A stretch of DNA of 64,000 bases from positions 558,001 through 622,000 of the forward strand of contig NW_023503598.1 in NCBI RefSeq assembly GCF_014529535.1, in the 5' to 3' direction. The notes under the pieces were generated by a model that had not been told where the DNA came from, did no database searches, and saw only the letters and a list, made by a program, of their open reading frames with translations. This document shows, piece by piece, positions 45,892-57,490 of the stretch. Origin of the DNA: Bradysia coprophila (taxonomy: Eukaryota; Arthropoda; Insecta; Diptera; Sciaridae). Positions within the stretch are counted from its first letter, which is position 1, and every line of letters starts with the position of its first letter. The position numbers and the translations under genes are program-made.

Positions 45892-47028
45892 AATAATGTT
45901 TTTTTCCTGGTATCCTTAAAATTTAGCTAGATTTCCCGATAAAAAAGGTTCTGATTTCCCGTAATATTTATTTTGTTTTTCAATTAAGTTTGATCTAGTA
46001 CTGTCGTGACAAACATGAATTATGTTATAAAACGATGAAAGCCAAAGTATCGCATTCCAAATGTTTTTTTTTTATTTATGTTAGATTTATAATATTTTTC
46101 GTTTTATACTCTCAGCTATTGTAGTGTCTGCCTAATGATTCCAGCTGCCTGGGCCCGCGACGCATTTGAGAAGTTACTGAATGATCGTGAGCGGAGCTAG
46201 CGAAAAATTTTAGCGATTTGTACTTTGAAAATATTCTATTCTCTGACTACAACCCTATATTTATGACGTTCAGCGTCTCGTTCAATTGTCAATTTTCTAC
46301 TTTGTACATTCTATTTCGGACTTCTCAGCAAAATATTTGTCACGGCTCAGCGCCTGTGAAATGTTAGAAGAAAGAGAATGAGCGCGAGCGGAGCGAGCGA
46401 GAAAATTTTGCGATTTTATAATTTTAAAACTTTCCATTTCTGACTTCTCAGCCATTTCGAATCGATTTCCCGTTTTAATCGATTTCCTGTTGTTTTTTTC
46501 AATTTCCCGGCAAATTTGATTTCTCGTCTTTTTCGATGTCTCGTTTTTATCGATTTCCCGTTTTTTTCGATTTCCCGTCTTTTCGAATTTTCCGGTGAGT
46601 TCGACTTCCCGTTTTTTCTCGATTTCCTGTTTTTTTCGATTTCCAGTCTATTACGATTTCCCGGTGAGTTTGATTTCCCGGTGAGTTTGATTTCCCGTTG
46701 AGTTCGATTTCTCGGTCAGTATGATTTCCCATCAATTTCGATTTCCAGTCAATTTAGATTTCCAGGTGAGTTCGATTTCCGGGTGAGTTTGATTTTTAAG
46801 AGAGTTCGATTTCCCGGTGAGTCGATTTTTCGGTGAGTTCGATTTCTCATCAATTTCGATTTCCCGTCAATTTCCCGTTAATTTCAATTTCCCCTGGCTT
46901 CCCGCTTCACGGTGTAACGAAAAAATTCGCCTTCGTCTTCTTTTGGTGGATTTCCCGGTATCCCGGTTTTCAGCCAAAAAATTTCCCGGTATCCCAGATA
47001 CCAAGGATACACATTATTTGCACACGCA
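45892..47028. mobile_element. ~1.1 kb element with GCGTGTGCAAATAATGT TIRs
   Basis: The left end GCGTGTGCAAATAATGT and the right end ACATTATTTGCACACGC are perfect complements, followed inward by TGGTATCC and GGATACAC. The flanks AGTGGACT and AGTGTACT may be a decayed 8-bp duplication. The interior includes a minisatellite. Confidence 0.65.
46440..46990 (+). repeat. Degenerate minisatellite of GATTTCCCG units
   Basis: Units of about 17-22 bp built on TTCGATTTCCCG alternate between a TTTTTT spacer and a GTGAGT spacer. The array is long and degenerate; the frames running through it are repeat artefacts. Confidence 0.85.
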
Positions 47029-47109
47029 GTGTACTATACGATGCGATACTACGTAGCCCTAAAATTTTAATTTATATTGAGTATAAATACTACACTTATC
47101 GGCTTATCG

Positions 47110-47652
47110 GTCCGAGGACCGAAAAAAAAATGTAATATTCTATTTGGTGTTCGATTACCTTTCAAATGAAACAAAAATTAGGAAAAACGGATGAAATTTA
47201 CTCGAGTTATATGCAAGACACACATAGGGCCGAGTAGCCTTTTACTTCTAGGGCCTTAACTCTCGGTCCACTCACCCGATTTACAAAAACTTTTTTTCCT
47301 GGATTGGTATTGACAATACCTATCATTTGCTATTTACATTTCCATCGTTTATTTTGCCATAAATATCACCAAAAGACCTTAAATCACTTAGGTGGCCCTA
47401 ACTCACGAAGGGCCGACCCGAATATGCCCATCTTCGAACTTAGCCTCACTATTTCCACTATCTTTCAGGGAATTTTTTTTTTGAAATCGGATTTGATTTA
47501 CTCAAGATATCGACGTGACAGACTAAATTTTTATTGCGGAATCGTCATCTATGAACATAGGCAAACACTTTGCCCTTACCGTCTGCCTCGAATTCCATCA
47601 ATTACACACGGCATCGTAATCCTATAAGCCCCTTTGTACTTCGTACGGGGCT
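47110..47652 (-). repeat. AGCCCCGTACGAAGTAC repeat, copy C, truncated
   Basis: Inverted relative to copies A and B. The GTACGGGGCT-to-TCAGTCGC end is missing, and the GTCTGTCCGTC run is lost. It ends TTCGTACGGGGCTAAAAA at 47652. Confidence 0.75.
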
Positions 47653-48419
47653 AAAAATCATCTGGGAAATTTGAAGTGCGTTGAATTTATAGAAAAACAT
47701 TCTAGTGTGCTTTCGTTCCTCAACAAATTCATATAATTAGGTTTTTGGACCAAATGATCGATTGTGTCTGCTGTTCCTTACAGTTACTCCGTTTTTAGAC
47801 TTTCATATGTTGATGCAGAGAAAAAACATTTTGGGCGACAGGAAACAAACAAAAAATTAAACCAAATAAATCGAACAATTTTTCGTATCAATCAAGTATC
47901 AGATAAAAGAACCAAAAAATCCACAATTCCCTATGTTTTAAAGGTCTAAATCAAAGGTGCAAAGCACCGACACCTTACCATCGGAAACAACCATCCGTCG
48001 TCATAGAATTGCAGAAGCAACATGCGCAGCGCATAGTAACATCGCTTCTACCAATAAGGTCGACAAAATATAGTCACCACCCATTCATTATGTGCCTTGC
48101 GCGTCACATCAACTCGAATGAACAAGTAACATGCAATAAAGAGATTCGCTCACGAAAGAGAATTATTATTAGCAGTGGTTGTGACTTGGTATTGAATGCA
48201 GTGAATGAACGTAAAGCATATGTGTACGAACACATGCATGGCTCATGAATGAAATTTCCCCTTTCATATTTTTTGTTCACTCTCTTATTCATCGTCAGAA
48301 ATTCTCTTGCTCTTTTAAACGTTTTGTGTTACGTGTTGCTTTTGATAACTTATGAATATGCAACATGCTGTACGCAGAAACTTTCTTGGCTGTTTCTGCT
48401 TGTACAAAATTTCAGAACT

Positions 48420-49010
48420 ATGGACTATGCAGATCGTAAGGTATTTTTGGAGTGACAAGAAGAAATGAAAATGATTCTCCATTTGTTGATCCTTGGAAAG
48501 AACTTGCTTGGAGAAAAATTCTTTGAACAGACAAACCAATCAAGGTTGGTCGTTAGAGATTAACTTGCCTGAAGATTCATCAGTAAAGAAACTGTCTCCG
48601 ATTTTCTTGAACTGGCAAGTAAAGATCACCCTATTGAAAGAACGGAAGAGACAGTGCCGGACTGGCTCAAAAAAGCCCTTCGGGCGTTGTATGGAGAAAT
48701 TCCTCAAAAAGCCCTTCGTCGTCATTTATCCATACAAAAATCAAAAGGCCCTTCGGGAATCGCCCGAACGCCCATAGGGCCAGTCCGGCACTGGGAAGAG
48801 AGCGGAATAGTTTCTTCAACCAATGATTTCTATATCAGTGTTTTTCGGGAGACGTGTAGACGATCTTATGAAATGATTTGAGCAAAGAGACACTGCCACA
48901 AAGACAGATTTTTGGTCTACCTTCGAACAAGATTCTCTTCGATTAAAAAAGTTGATCAAAAACTCAAATTTTCCCACACGTATGAAAACTGTCCAATGGT
49001 TCGAATCTTA
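48420..49010 (+). pseudogene. Decayed protein-coding relic interrupted by a MITE
   Basis: Coding-like text appears in shifting frames with stops between: SPFVDPWKELAWRKIL near 48472-48519, SKETVSDFLELASKDHP near 48580-48630, continuing after the MITE as ESGIVSSTNDFYISVF, then KTDFWSTFEQDSLRLKK near 48905-48955. Removing the MITE and one copy of its target duplication restores continuity between the second and third segments. The family is not recognised. It may be an old transposon gene or a displaced exon. Confidence 0.45.
48652..48793. mobile_element. 142-bp hAT-like MITE with 8-bp target duplication
   Basis: The ends CAGTGCCGGACTGGC and CCAGTCCGGCACTG are inverted. The target duplication GGAAGAGA is perfect (48644-48651 and 48794-48801). 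The interior has GCCCTTCGGGCG and AAGGCCCTTCGGGA words, related to 8745-8885. Confidence 0.9.
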
Positions 49011-49233
49011 GCTGCAGTAATGCAACATTGGCATCATCAGACCGAGTACATCAACAACGCGATATAAGCCGTTCTAAAAACGAACATTTAGAACAGAGAA
49101 GTGTCATCAAAGTCACATGCGTTGTGCTGTCGTTGTTCTACTGTCGTGTGCCCCTTTTTCGAATATTTCGGTTAAAAATTAAATTTTTTTGTAAACAAAT
49201 AACGATCAAACCGTTGCGAATGTACTCCACCAG

Positions 49234-52200
49234 ATGATGGCCGCATCAAAGCAGTTTAATATGGGTCCAGTTTTCCGATGTTCGACAGATATCGATGGTT
49301 ATGAAGAGTTGAATGTCATAGGTACCGGTGAGTACAGCTTAAAAAGTGCAATATTTTTTCTATCTTGTCGCTTTTCGCATATTCCTTTGTGTTGTTGTTT
49401 ATGTTTAGTGGGGACGCGAACCGGTGTGGTGGAGACACGCTTGTATTGCGGTTTTTTGGCTTAAATCATTGATTTTTTTTTTGTTTTTACCTATTTGCGA
49501 ATCCCAGGTGCATACGGTACGGTTTATAAGGCTAGAGATAGGAAAAATGCGGATCAAATAGTGGCGTTGAAAAAGGTTCGAGTCGCGTTAACCGAAGATG
49601 GAATACCGATGAATACGTTGCGTGAAATCGCTTTACTGAAACAATTGGAGCAATTCAAGCATCCGAATATTGTGAAGTTAGTGAGCGGTTGCATCGGAAA
49701 TCTATGGTCACAGGAGTTCAATTTCTGTTTTTTTTTTAGACTTTTGGATGTTTGCCATGGTCAGAGACTGGAACGTGAAAAACAGTTGGTGTTGTTCTTA
49801 GTTTTCGAGCACTTGGAACAAGACTTGTCCGGTTATATCGATTCACTTCCCAGTTCGGGAATGCCAGCACGCACCTTACAGGTAGGTGGACGGTCCATCT
49901 AAGGTGGAGATCCTCAGTGATGACCTTATTGTGTGACATTCTTTATGTGAATGAATGTCTGTAACTCGGGAAAATTCCGTGGTATCCGACACTGCTAAGA
50001 GTGCTCATGAATTAAAATTCCTCGAGGGATATGACGGGAGAATTCTCATCTCAATATTTGAATCTTTTCTTTCAGAAATTAGCTAGAGAATTGTTGACTG
50101 GCGTCGATTTTCTTCACTCACATCGAATAATTCACAGAGACTTAAAACCACCGAATTGCTTGTAGGTATTTTTTAGCACGTCCAATCAACCATCAATACA
50201 ACTTTTTTGTTTGTCCACTCCCCACAGAGTATCTTCCACCGGCGAATTGAAGCTAGCAGACTTTGGATTAGCCAAAACGTATGATTTCGAAATGAAGCTA
50301 ACGTCAGTGGTATGTTGAGAATTGAACAGCGAACTTATCCCGACATTGGTTCACCCAAAAAAAATGACGAAATTTTCAGGTCGTAACTTTATGGTATCGA
50401 GCACCCGAAATATTGCTCAGCCAACCATACAATAGTGCGGTGGACATATGGAGTTCTGGTTGCATTATCGCCGAAATGTTTTCAAAGGTAGCACTGTTTC
50501 CCGGTCAATCGGAGAAGGATCAATTAGACAAAATTTTCACGTAAATTTCGTTTCGCAATTTTTCGATTGAATTCAATCGCTCGAATTTTTCGCTTTCATA
50601 GATTAACTGGTCGGCCGTCAGTAAGTCAGTGGCCAGCAACAGTATCGTATTCAAGAGATAGTTTCCCGCATCGATTACAGCGTCAGCCTCGCAGTCTGTG
50701 TCATCAGTTATGTGAATACTCAAACGATTTGTTGTCTGTAAGTATTGGATAGATTCTGGTATTAAGGTGGTTCCATATTTGGCCGCATATTAACAAGTTT
50801 TAGTACAGCGCTGCTGACAAGTCGATCTGTATATTATACAGAATTTCATATGAGTGTGTTGATCCAACAATTCTCAAATATTTTCTCGGGCTTAATCGGT
50901 AAAGTCCAGATGTGAAAATTGTCTTCAGGAAATTCAAGGCTTCCACTGCCAAATAAAATGAATTTCTTAAAATTAAAAAAAAAAATGCAAATTTTTCGGA
51001 TTTTCTCTAATTCTCGAAAAAAAAATTTGTACACAAAATGCAGGTGCTACACGCTTCGGTTGAATGAAGTTTTATTAACATGAACTTTTCATATTTTGGT
51101 CATCAATAAACTAGGAGCTCTGAACACAAAACGAGCCATCAGAACAGTCGGAGCGTTTGCTGCGACTGAGCCCCGTACAAACCCGTATATCTATTGCGTA
51201 CGTGACCCTAATGCGTCTGTCACCCTACTTTGACCGTAAGCCTATGCGCCGGTTAAATTAGTTAAAGTAAAATTATTATGTAATGTGTTCATCTTAGAAA
51301 TTGCGCATAGCGCAATTAGAAGCCCTATACGACGTTCCTTTCAAATGAAACAAAAATTTCAAATCGCCCTAAAATTTTAATTTTTTGTGTATAAATACAC
51401 ATAGGGCCCTAGTACCGGCCTTAGTCCGAGGACCCAATTTTTTTTTTTCAACTACGTTTCGTCCTTTTATTACCTTCCAAATAAAACAAAAATTACGAAA
51501 AACGGATGAAATTTGCTCGAGTTATATGTAAAATACACATAGGGCCCTAGTAGCGGCTTAGTCCAAGGACCCAATTTTTTTTTTTTTCAACAACATTCTA
51601 TTCGGCCTTCGATTACCTTCTAAATCAAACAAAAATTACGACAAACGGATGAAATTTACTCGAGCTGTATGTAAAATACACGTAGGGCCCTAGTAACGGC
51701 CTTAGTCCGAGGACCCAAATTAAATTTTTTTTCAACAACATTCTATTCGGCCTTCGATTACCTTCCAAATGAAACAAAAATTACGAAAAACGGATGAAAT
51801 TTACTCGAGTTATATGTGAAATACACATAGGGCCCTAGTAGCATTTCACTTCTAAGGCCCTAACTCACGGTCCACTCACCCGATTAAAAAAAAAAACTTT
51901 TTTCTTGGATTGGTATTGACAATACCTATCATTTGCCATGTCATTTACATTTCCATCGTTTGTTTTGCCATAAATATCACCAAAAGACCTTAAATCACTT
52001 AGGTGGCCCTAACTCACGAAGGGCCGACCCGAATATGCCCATCTTCGAACTTAGCCTCACTATTTCGACTATCTATCAGGGAAAAAAAAAATTTGAAATC
52101 GGATTTGATTTACTCAAGATATCGACGTGACGGACAGACGGACAGACGGACAGACAAAATTTTTATTGCGAATTCGTCATCTATGAACATAGGCAAACAC

Positions 52201-53223
52201 TTTGCCCCTACCGTCTGCTTCGAATTCCATCAATTACACACGGCATCGTAATCCTATAAGCCCCTTTATACTTCGTACGGGGCTAAAAATACAACCTTTC
52301 GGTGAACTTAAGGCACACAAGCTACGAGTGATTGGTGCAGAACTGATTGTGGCTGTAATCGGTAGAGGTTAGAATTCCAGAAACAATGGTACACAAAATA
52401 GGTTCCAGCGGTTCGAGGAAAGCTGGTGGAGACTTGATGAAGTCTTAGGATTTACCAATTACAACCCCAATCAGTGCTACACCACTCACTTCGTAGCACG
52501 AGTACATTCAGTTCCGGTGTACCGAATGGTGCGGTTGAAAATAATTTTTTTGTGGAAACGTCAATAAAACGTCATTTAACCGCTCCGTGACTGTTATCAT
52601 TAATTTAGGTATGAGAATTGTCTGCCCTCAGCACTTTATTAAACTTTTCCGCAAAGGATTTAGGAGCTTTGTCCTATCGGGCAGTGGATTAGAAATTTCG
52701 ATTAACAGCGAACTTGATCGTAAAGATTATCAAGCCAGCAAAACTGCATTCACAGTTTAGTCGATAAAGATTGATCATTTGTGCAGTAATGTAACTGGTT
52801 CACTGATTTTCTGTAATTTTTGTGCTAGCAATTGTTAATTAAACGCACTTTTAATGTACCAATGACTTATCCCATGTATGTACCAAGGTTGTATATATGA
52901 AGAGGTTACGCTGATCGTCATTATTTTGCTAGGGTTGTATCGCAAAAGAGACATGGCTGCTATCGGCAACTAAGACTGCATTTCAATACGAAATTTAAAC
53001 TGAACTGAAATTGCGCTACAATTTTGCATTAAAATTCAGTCAATTTTTTGCTATATTGGCGCGGCGATCGACGTAACCTCCTCATATACATCCTTGGTAT
53101 GTGCTACAGAATTCTCATGTGAATTTCATTTATTTTCAGCAAATGTTAGCTTATGATCCACGCGATCGGCCGTCAGCATTTGCATGCTTACAACATGCGT
53201 ATTTCCAACAAGAACCATTGTAG
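49234..53223 (+). CDS. Cdk4: Cyclin-dependent kinase 4/6
   Basis: Eight exons: 49234-49327, 49508-49676, 49740-49881, 50076-50161, 50228-50309, 50380-50540, 50602-50737 and 53140-53223, all with GT-AG introns, giving 317 aa. It has the glycine loop GTGAYG (30-35), lysine VALKK (K53), the cyclin-binding helix PMNTLRE (65-71, where Cdk1/2 have PSTAIRE and Cdk4/6 have P-x-S-T-x-RE), catalytic HRDLKPPN (D157), DFG (175-177), the activation threonine in [14 protein letters not shown] (T189) and a C-terminal YDPRDRPSA. Cdk4/6 with cyclin D promotes G1 progression and growth. HRDLKPPN with proline for the usual glutamine is mildly odd. Intron 7 is 2.4 kb, swollen by repeats, while most others are 61-70 bp. 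The ORF is intact, so I expect function. Confidence 0.93.
51130..52284 (-). repeat. AGCCCCGTACGAAGTAC repeat, copy D
   Basis: Full-length inverted sibling of copy A, including the ~140-bp tandem units (51370-51850) and the GGACAGACGGACAGAC run near 52130-52155. High similarity to copy A suggests recent spread. Confidence 0.8.
52882..53098. mobile_element. MITE in Cdk4 intron 7
   Basis: The ends ACCAAGGTTGTATATATGA and TCATATACATCCTTGGT are imperfect inverted repeats continuing through GAGG(T)TACG and CGTAACCTC. The target duplication is short and unclear. Confidence 0.65.
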
Positions 53224-54714
53224 CCGATTGCTGGCGTGTTCCATAATACAACAGCTCCAGCATTTCAACATAATAATTATTCTGATCACCAAGGTTTGTT
53301 CGTTTCGTTTTGAGTTTCATTTTTCTATGTTCAACGAATTGTGATAGGAATTTTCGGAGGATTTTTTTTTATAGTCAAAAATGAAGATGAAAATGAATGA
53401 CAAAATAATTTTCGATTTAATAGTAGAATCTGATTAATATAGAGACTGGGTAACATTTACTTAAAAGAAAACTGAAAAGAAACCGAGACTATTGACGCTT
53501 TGATGTTGTAGTTAAGTGATTGAATTATCCAATTAATGTGCACACCGCCACAATTTCTTTATATTCACACTGTAATGCACTGGAACTTGTACCGTAATTT
53601 GATAAAAATATTTAAGGAAATCCGTTTGAATTATATAGAAAAGTGGGTAACCAAAAAAAAGAAAGAAATTAGCATAGAGGCCAACAGCAGCCTTGGTTTC
53701 TTGAGCGTTTTTATTAAATAATGGTTCAAATTCACTGTGCACTTTGTCATTCAAATGATAAATAAAATTGACAAATTTCCGGGTCGGAAACACGACTTTT
53801 TAGAAATGCTAAAAATTGACCTCGCTTCGAATTCCGAGTGAGAAAACGTTACAAACACCGCCGAGATGCAGTTCCCATTAACATGTAACCGGGTCAAAAC
53901 ATTTCCCAGTGATTGGTTTAACACGATTTCCCGATAACCAAATCTTTGTGCGAAAAAAAATCCCGGTCACTAGGCTACCAGTATACCGTATTATTTCCAT
54001 GTCCGCATGGCTCTCCCATCAGTATAAGCATGAAAATATTCTGAAATGAGCAATTTAACACATAAAATTAAAAAATTTTGGGTACCCGAATACCCTCCAA
54101 ACTTGTTCGATTTCCTAATCTTTGTTGGAACAAGCAAGGGATGATGATGAAATTTTATCACTTATCGTCTAAAGAATGGTCCCATAAAAACATGTCTTAT
54201 CCCATCTTATCTTTATCATCAGCTCGAGAGACTTATTAGAACCAGATCTAGCAAAGTAATAACAAAAAATTTCTTCGAATAAATGTGGATCTAGACAAAG
54301 GTCTTTTGATTACCGTTCTTCCCATTGCTTGAACACTTTCTACTCATAATCTTCCATAGTTGGTGCACGTGTGCTGTTAACTTCAAGGTGTCAATAGTTA
54401 GCGGTCGCGCGCGATTAACATTTGAATCCGCGAACTACCACTGTATTTCAACTGGAACCACAACATTTTATTATATTAATTTCCATCGATACAATGCGAA
54501 TAATTCTGGTTACAGAAATATGGGAATAGATTTCAAGCGATTAATGAAATCATGTTCCTTGATCTGGTTCTGATTGAAGAGAAAGAAAGAAATGATTGAA
54601 GAACAGTGGTATGCATCCAAATATAACGTCCAATGATAGCAAAGAAAATTTTTCGGTCTTTGGGTGCCATTCGTCTTATGCATCACGCGACATTAGAAGA
54701 TATGTCTCCGAGCA
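53224..54714. other. Intergenic, no gene supported
   Basis: Holds the 3' flank of Cdk4 and AT-rich sequence. No repeat family is named here, and the short frames show no motif. Confidence 0.4.
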
Positions 54715-55535
54715 GGACCTTTTTTTGGGAATTTAATTTACCGAAAACTTACCGAAACTTCACGAAAATTTACCGAAACTTACCGAACGAGTGTTTCGGT
54801 AAATTTAGGTAAGTTTAGGAATTTAGTAAATTAATTTTTCAAAAATAGGCCCTGGACATACCTTTTAATGTTGTGTAATATACAAGCGAATGGTGTACAA
54901 CAGGTAATATTATCGGTGTACACCAGGTAAATGCATTTACAGAATTTACTGAAATTTACCGAAAATTTACCGAAAATTTACCGAATTTATGTTTCGATAA
55001 ATTCAGTAAATATTCGGTAAATTTTGGTAAACTTCGGTAAATTCGGTAAATGCATTTACCTGGTGTACACCGATAATATTACCTGTTGTACGCCACTTAT
55101 ATATTACACAACAATAAAAGAAGTGTTTCCGCCCATTGCCTATTTTTGGAAATTCAGTGTGCTGAAAATTTACCTAAACTTAACGAAAAACTGTTTCGGT
55201 AAATTCCGGTAATTATCAGTGCAACCGGTGACTCTGACGTTATTCTGTTTCAGTAATTTAAATAAATAAATTTAATGATAATAGCAAGGCTGTAAACTTT
55301 GTAAAGTTTACAGCCTTGGATAATAGGCCCTGCCACGTTGTTTACATCAGAATCAGAGCAGAGTCTATTTTTGGGGAAATTTTTTCTGAACTTGATAAAA
55401 AAATTATTTTTTTTTGTCGAAATTTTCCAATTGATCCCAAAACTTGCTAGAATATTGCAAATTTGTGAAATTTTTGGCAAATTTTACCAAAATTGGGGAA
55501 ATTCTAAAAAATTAGAGAAAATAGGCCCTAAATCA
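54715..55535. repeat. Cluster of TTTACCGAAA palindromes
   Basis: Three adjacent foldbacks. About 54713-54856 has CAGGACC and GGCCCTG ends. 54868-55117 has near-perfect arms with ACAACAGGTAATATTATCGG and the neighbouring GTGTACACCAGGTAAATGC. 55285-55320 is a perfect small hairpin, AAGGCTGTAAACTTT with its complement. A fourth, with AGGCCCTG and AAAATAGGCCCT ends, lies at about 55325-55530. The CAG..CTG-type tips suggest hAT-related MITEs inserted into each other. Confidence 0.65.
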
Positions 55536-55841
55536 TGAATGGTCAATAAATTGACCATCCAGGTTCAGTCTGTTGCATCGTTATCGATAGCGCTAGGATT
55601 CTTTAGATGGATGTACCAATGTTCTTCAATTAGCTCAATTTGCTCGATCTTAACGGGATTGAATCCTGATAATTAATTTATAACGAAAAGAAACGTTCAA
55701 GCTCATATTACACGTCAATTGCATTTTTTTTTGTTTTGTTCGTTTGTGTGTGCGTAGCATTTAAGCTCCAAATCATTTTGTGTGTAAACGGAAGCAGTTG
55801 GATTTTGAAATAAACGAAAAAGAAAAACGCAAAAAATGATT
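55536..55841. other. 3' flank of the next gene, no gene
   Basis: AT-rich sequence downstream of the minus-strand gene that ends at 55842. No separate feature is recognised. Confidence 0.4.
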
Positions 55842-57032
55842 TCACGACAGAAAAATGTTATTTTCATTCTCAAAGTCATCGTCATCAATATCAATTGGTA
55901 CAACATTCTCGTCGGTCCTTCCATCACCGGACGCATCCAATTTCAGTCGTTCCATTTTACTGCGACACATCAGCTTAAAATTCAACACCAGATCGTTGCA
56001 AAGAGTCGGAGGTGATATCGCCGTTGCGGCATAAATGTGCAAGATGCCAACGTCATTTTCATACGAAACCAACGACTGCAACATTTCGAGCGTACTAACG
56101 AAATCCTCTTTGCTGATCCTGTAGCGCATGTCGCTGAATTGGTTCCTGTACCACTGCGCATAATCGCCGAAACGCTCCCGGTCACCGGTACATAGAACAC
56201 GCGCTGTCACGATCATGATCAAGAAAAAGTTTTTATTCTTCTGCACCAGAAATGATGAGTACAGATCCTTCAGAAATCCCTTGATGATCTTCACCGACTG
56301 TGACTTTAAACTGCTGGTAATGGTGCGAAGGACATAAGCGTACCATTTCCATCCATGAAATTTGTCGGAAAAGACTTTCTTCATCAGACACTGCACTACC
56401 TTCTCCTGGTCGAACAGAAACTCCCTGATCAGCTCTTTGAATCCGTTGTTCAAGCTATTGTCTATGTCATTCATCCATTCACTCAGCTGTGCAATGGCTT
56501 CCACCAAACTGCAATCAGATACGTCCAACAACAATTTCAAATGTAAGATCCGTATCTTCTCCATCTGTTCGCCGGTCAGATGAGGTCTCAATTCGTGTAA
56601 GTAGTTCCTGTTGAGCGCGAAGGCACCTGTTGACATGTCGGCTAAGAATCTGCGAAATCCGTCGTTTAGGCATTGCGCCACCAGTTGTGATCGGGGATCG
56701 GTTCGATCGATATTCTCGATCAAATCGGCCAGCAGCGACAACTGTTGTATTTCTAGTAAATCATTGAAAATTAGTTCCACTTCCAGGGTATCTTCGCTTT
56801 CGATTTTTACCACCATAAAGTCAGACATTCGAAGTATTCCGCTCTGCTGTAAAATATCCAAAACATTCGGACTGCCGAGATTCCATTCCTTTTTTGTGAC
56901 ATGGTCAGCAATGTAATCCTTTTCGGTTGGTCGTAGCGTTTTCAAAACGTGTATCAACGATGATGTGTGCGGTAGGTAGGACTTGATTGTCCAGCGATGA
57001 TCTAACGTTTGTATTGCATTTTTCAGAAACAT
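55842..57032 (-). CDS. Unrecognised helical protein with acidic, SUMO-interacting-like tail
   Basis: Single long exon, 396 aa from ATG at 57032 to the stop at 55842. The same frame is open a little further upstream from a GTG at 57050. An alternative start at ATG 57105 would require a 43-bp intron, shorter than any sure intron here. The sequence is predominantly helical, with amphipathic segments (LLEIQQLSLLADLIENI, IREFLFDQEKVVQCLMKKVF), no signal peptide and no clear transmembrane segment. The C-terminus reads VVPIDIDDDDFENEN, matching the SUMO-interacting pattern of a hydrophobic core followed by acids, which points to a nuclear protein. I do not recognise the family. Codon use and length support a real gene. 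Confidence 0.8.
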   Translation of the reverse strand: MFLKNAIQTLDHRWTIKSYLPHTSSLIHVLKTLRPTEKDYIADHVTKKEWNLGSPNVLDILQQSGILRMSDFMVVKIESEDTLEVELIFNDLLEIQQLSLLADLIENIDRTDPRSQLVAQCLNDGFRRFLADMSTGAFALNRNYLHELRPHLTGEQMEKIRILHLKLLLDVSDCSLVEAIAQLSEWMNDIDNSLNNGFKELIREFLFDQEKVVQCLMKKVFSDKFHGWKWYAYVLRTITSSLKSQSVKIIKGFLKDLYSSFLVQKNKNFFLIMIVTARVLCTGDRERFGDYAQWYRNQFSDMRYRISKEDFVSTLEMLQSLVSYENDVGILHIYAATAISPPTLCNDLVLNFKLMCRSKMERLKLDASGDGRTDENVVPIDIDDDDFENENNIFLS

Positions 57033-57419
57033 TTCGGTGAAAGTCCTCACTTTGTTGTCGTTTTTGCGAATTATTTTGTGTACTTAAGCTACCTGTCACA
57101 TTCAAAAATATTTTTCTTTCTTTTCTTTACTGTTGATGTCGTGGCGGACCGAATCTACATTGCCACATGGTCTTGCATTCTTTTCGCTTTTGGGGTTTTT
57201 GGGCATCTGTTATCGACCAGTTCATTTTAAGTTTCTTTTGAAACAATGTTTTCATACCTAGGACCTCCGTCTGATGTGACAAATATTATTCGTACCACGG
57301 ACTAAAAGTCTTTTTTAGCGCATTCGATTCCAGAACAGATTGTGTATTTGAGCACTATTTCACAGGACTATCAATGACTGACGCTGTGATCGAAAATTTA
57401 ATTTCCTAACAAAGGAAGG

Positions 57420-57490
57420 TACAGGTAGCTCAATCGGTAGAGCGTTGGACTCATAGCCTATGGCTCGCGGGTTCGACTCCCGGTACAGAC
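57420..57490 (+). repeat. tRNA-like sequence (pseudo-tRNA or SINE head)
   Basis: The A-box region AGCTCAATCGGTAGAGC and the B-box GGTTCGACTCCCG are excellent, and a CAT triplet lies in the anticodon position. The acceptor ends (GTACAGG and TACAGAC) and the anticodon stem do not pair, so I call a tRNA-derived relic rather than a tRNA gene. Confidence 0.55.

Larger units (their letters stand above)
50738..53139 (+). other. Intron 7 of Cdk4, loaded with repeats
   Basis: It contains repeat copy D (51130-52284, inverted), a palindrome at about 52320-52500 (GTGATTGGTGCAG against an inverted partner) and a MITE at 52882-53098. The remaining sequence shows nothing recognised. Confidence 0.8.

Noticed and set aside
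46140..46420. Repeated GAGCGGAGCGAGCG words as regulatory sites
   Set aside because: Only two loosely similar occurrences inside a transposable element; not enough to call a site.
46516..46735. Overlapping proteins on both strands near 46.5-46.7 kb
   Set aside because: Translations of a minisatellite, open on both strands only because of the repeat unit.
57033..57105. Upstream exon of the unrecognised gene with a 43-bp intron
   Set aside because: It is in phase, but the intron would be shorter than any sure intron here; the ATG at 57032 suffices. It remains possible.
57420..57490. Functional tRNA gene with CAT anticodon
   Set aside because: The A and B boxes are good, but the acceptor and anticodon stems do not pair.
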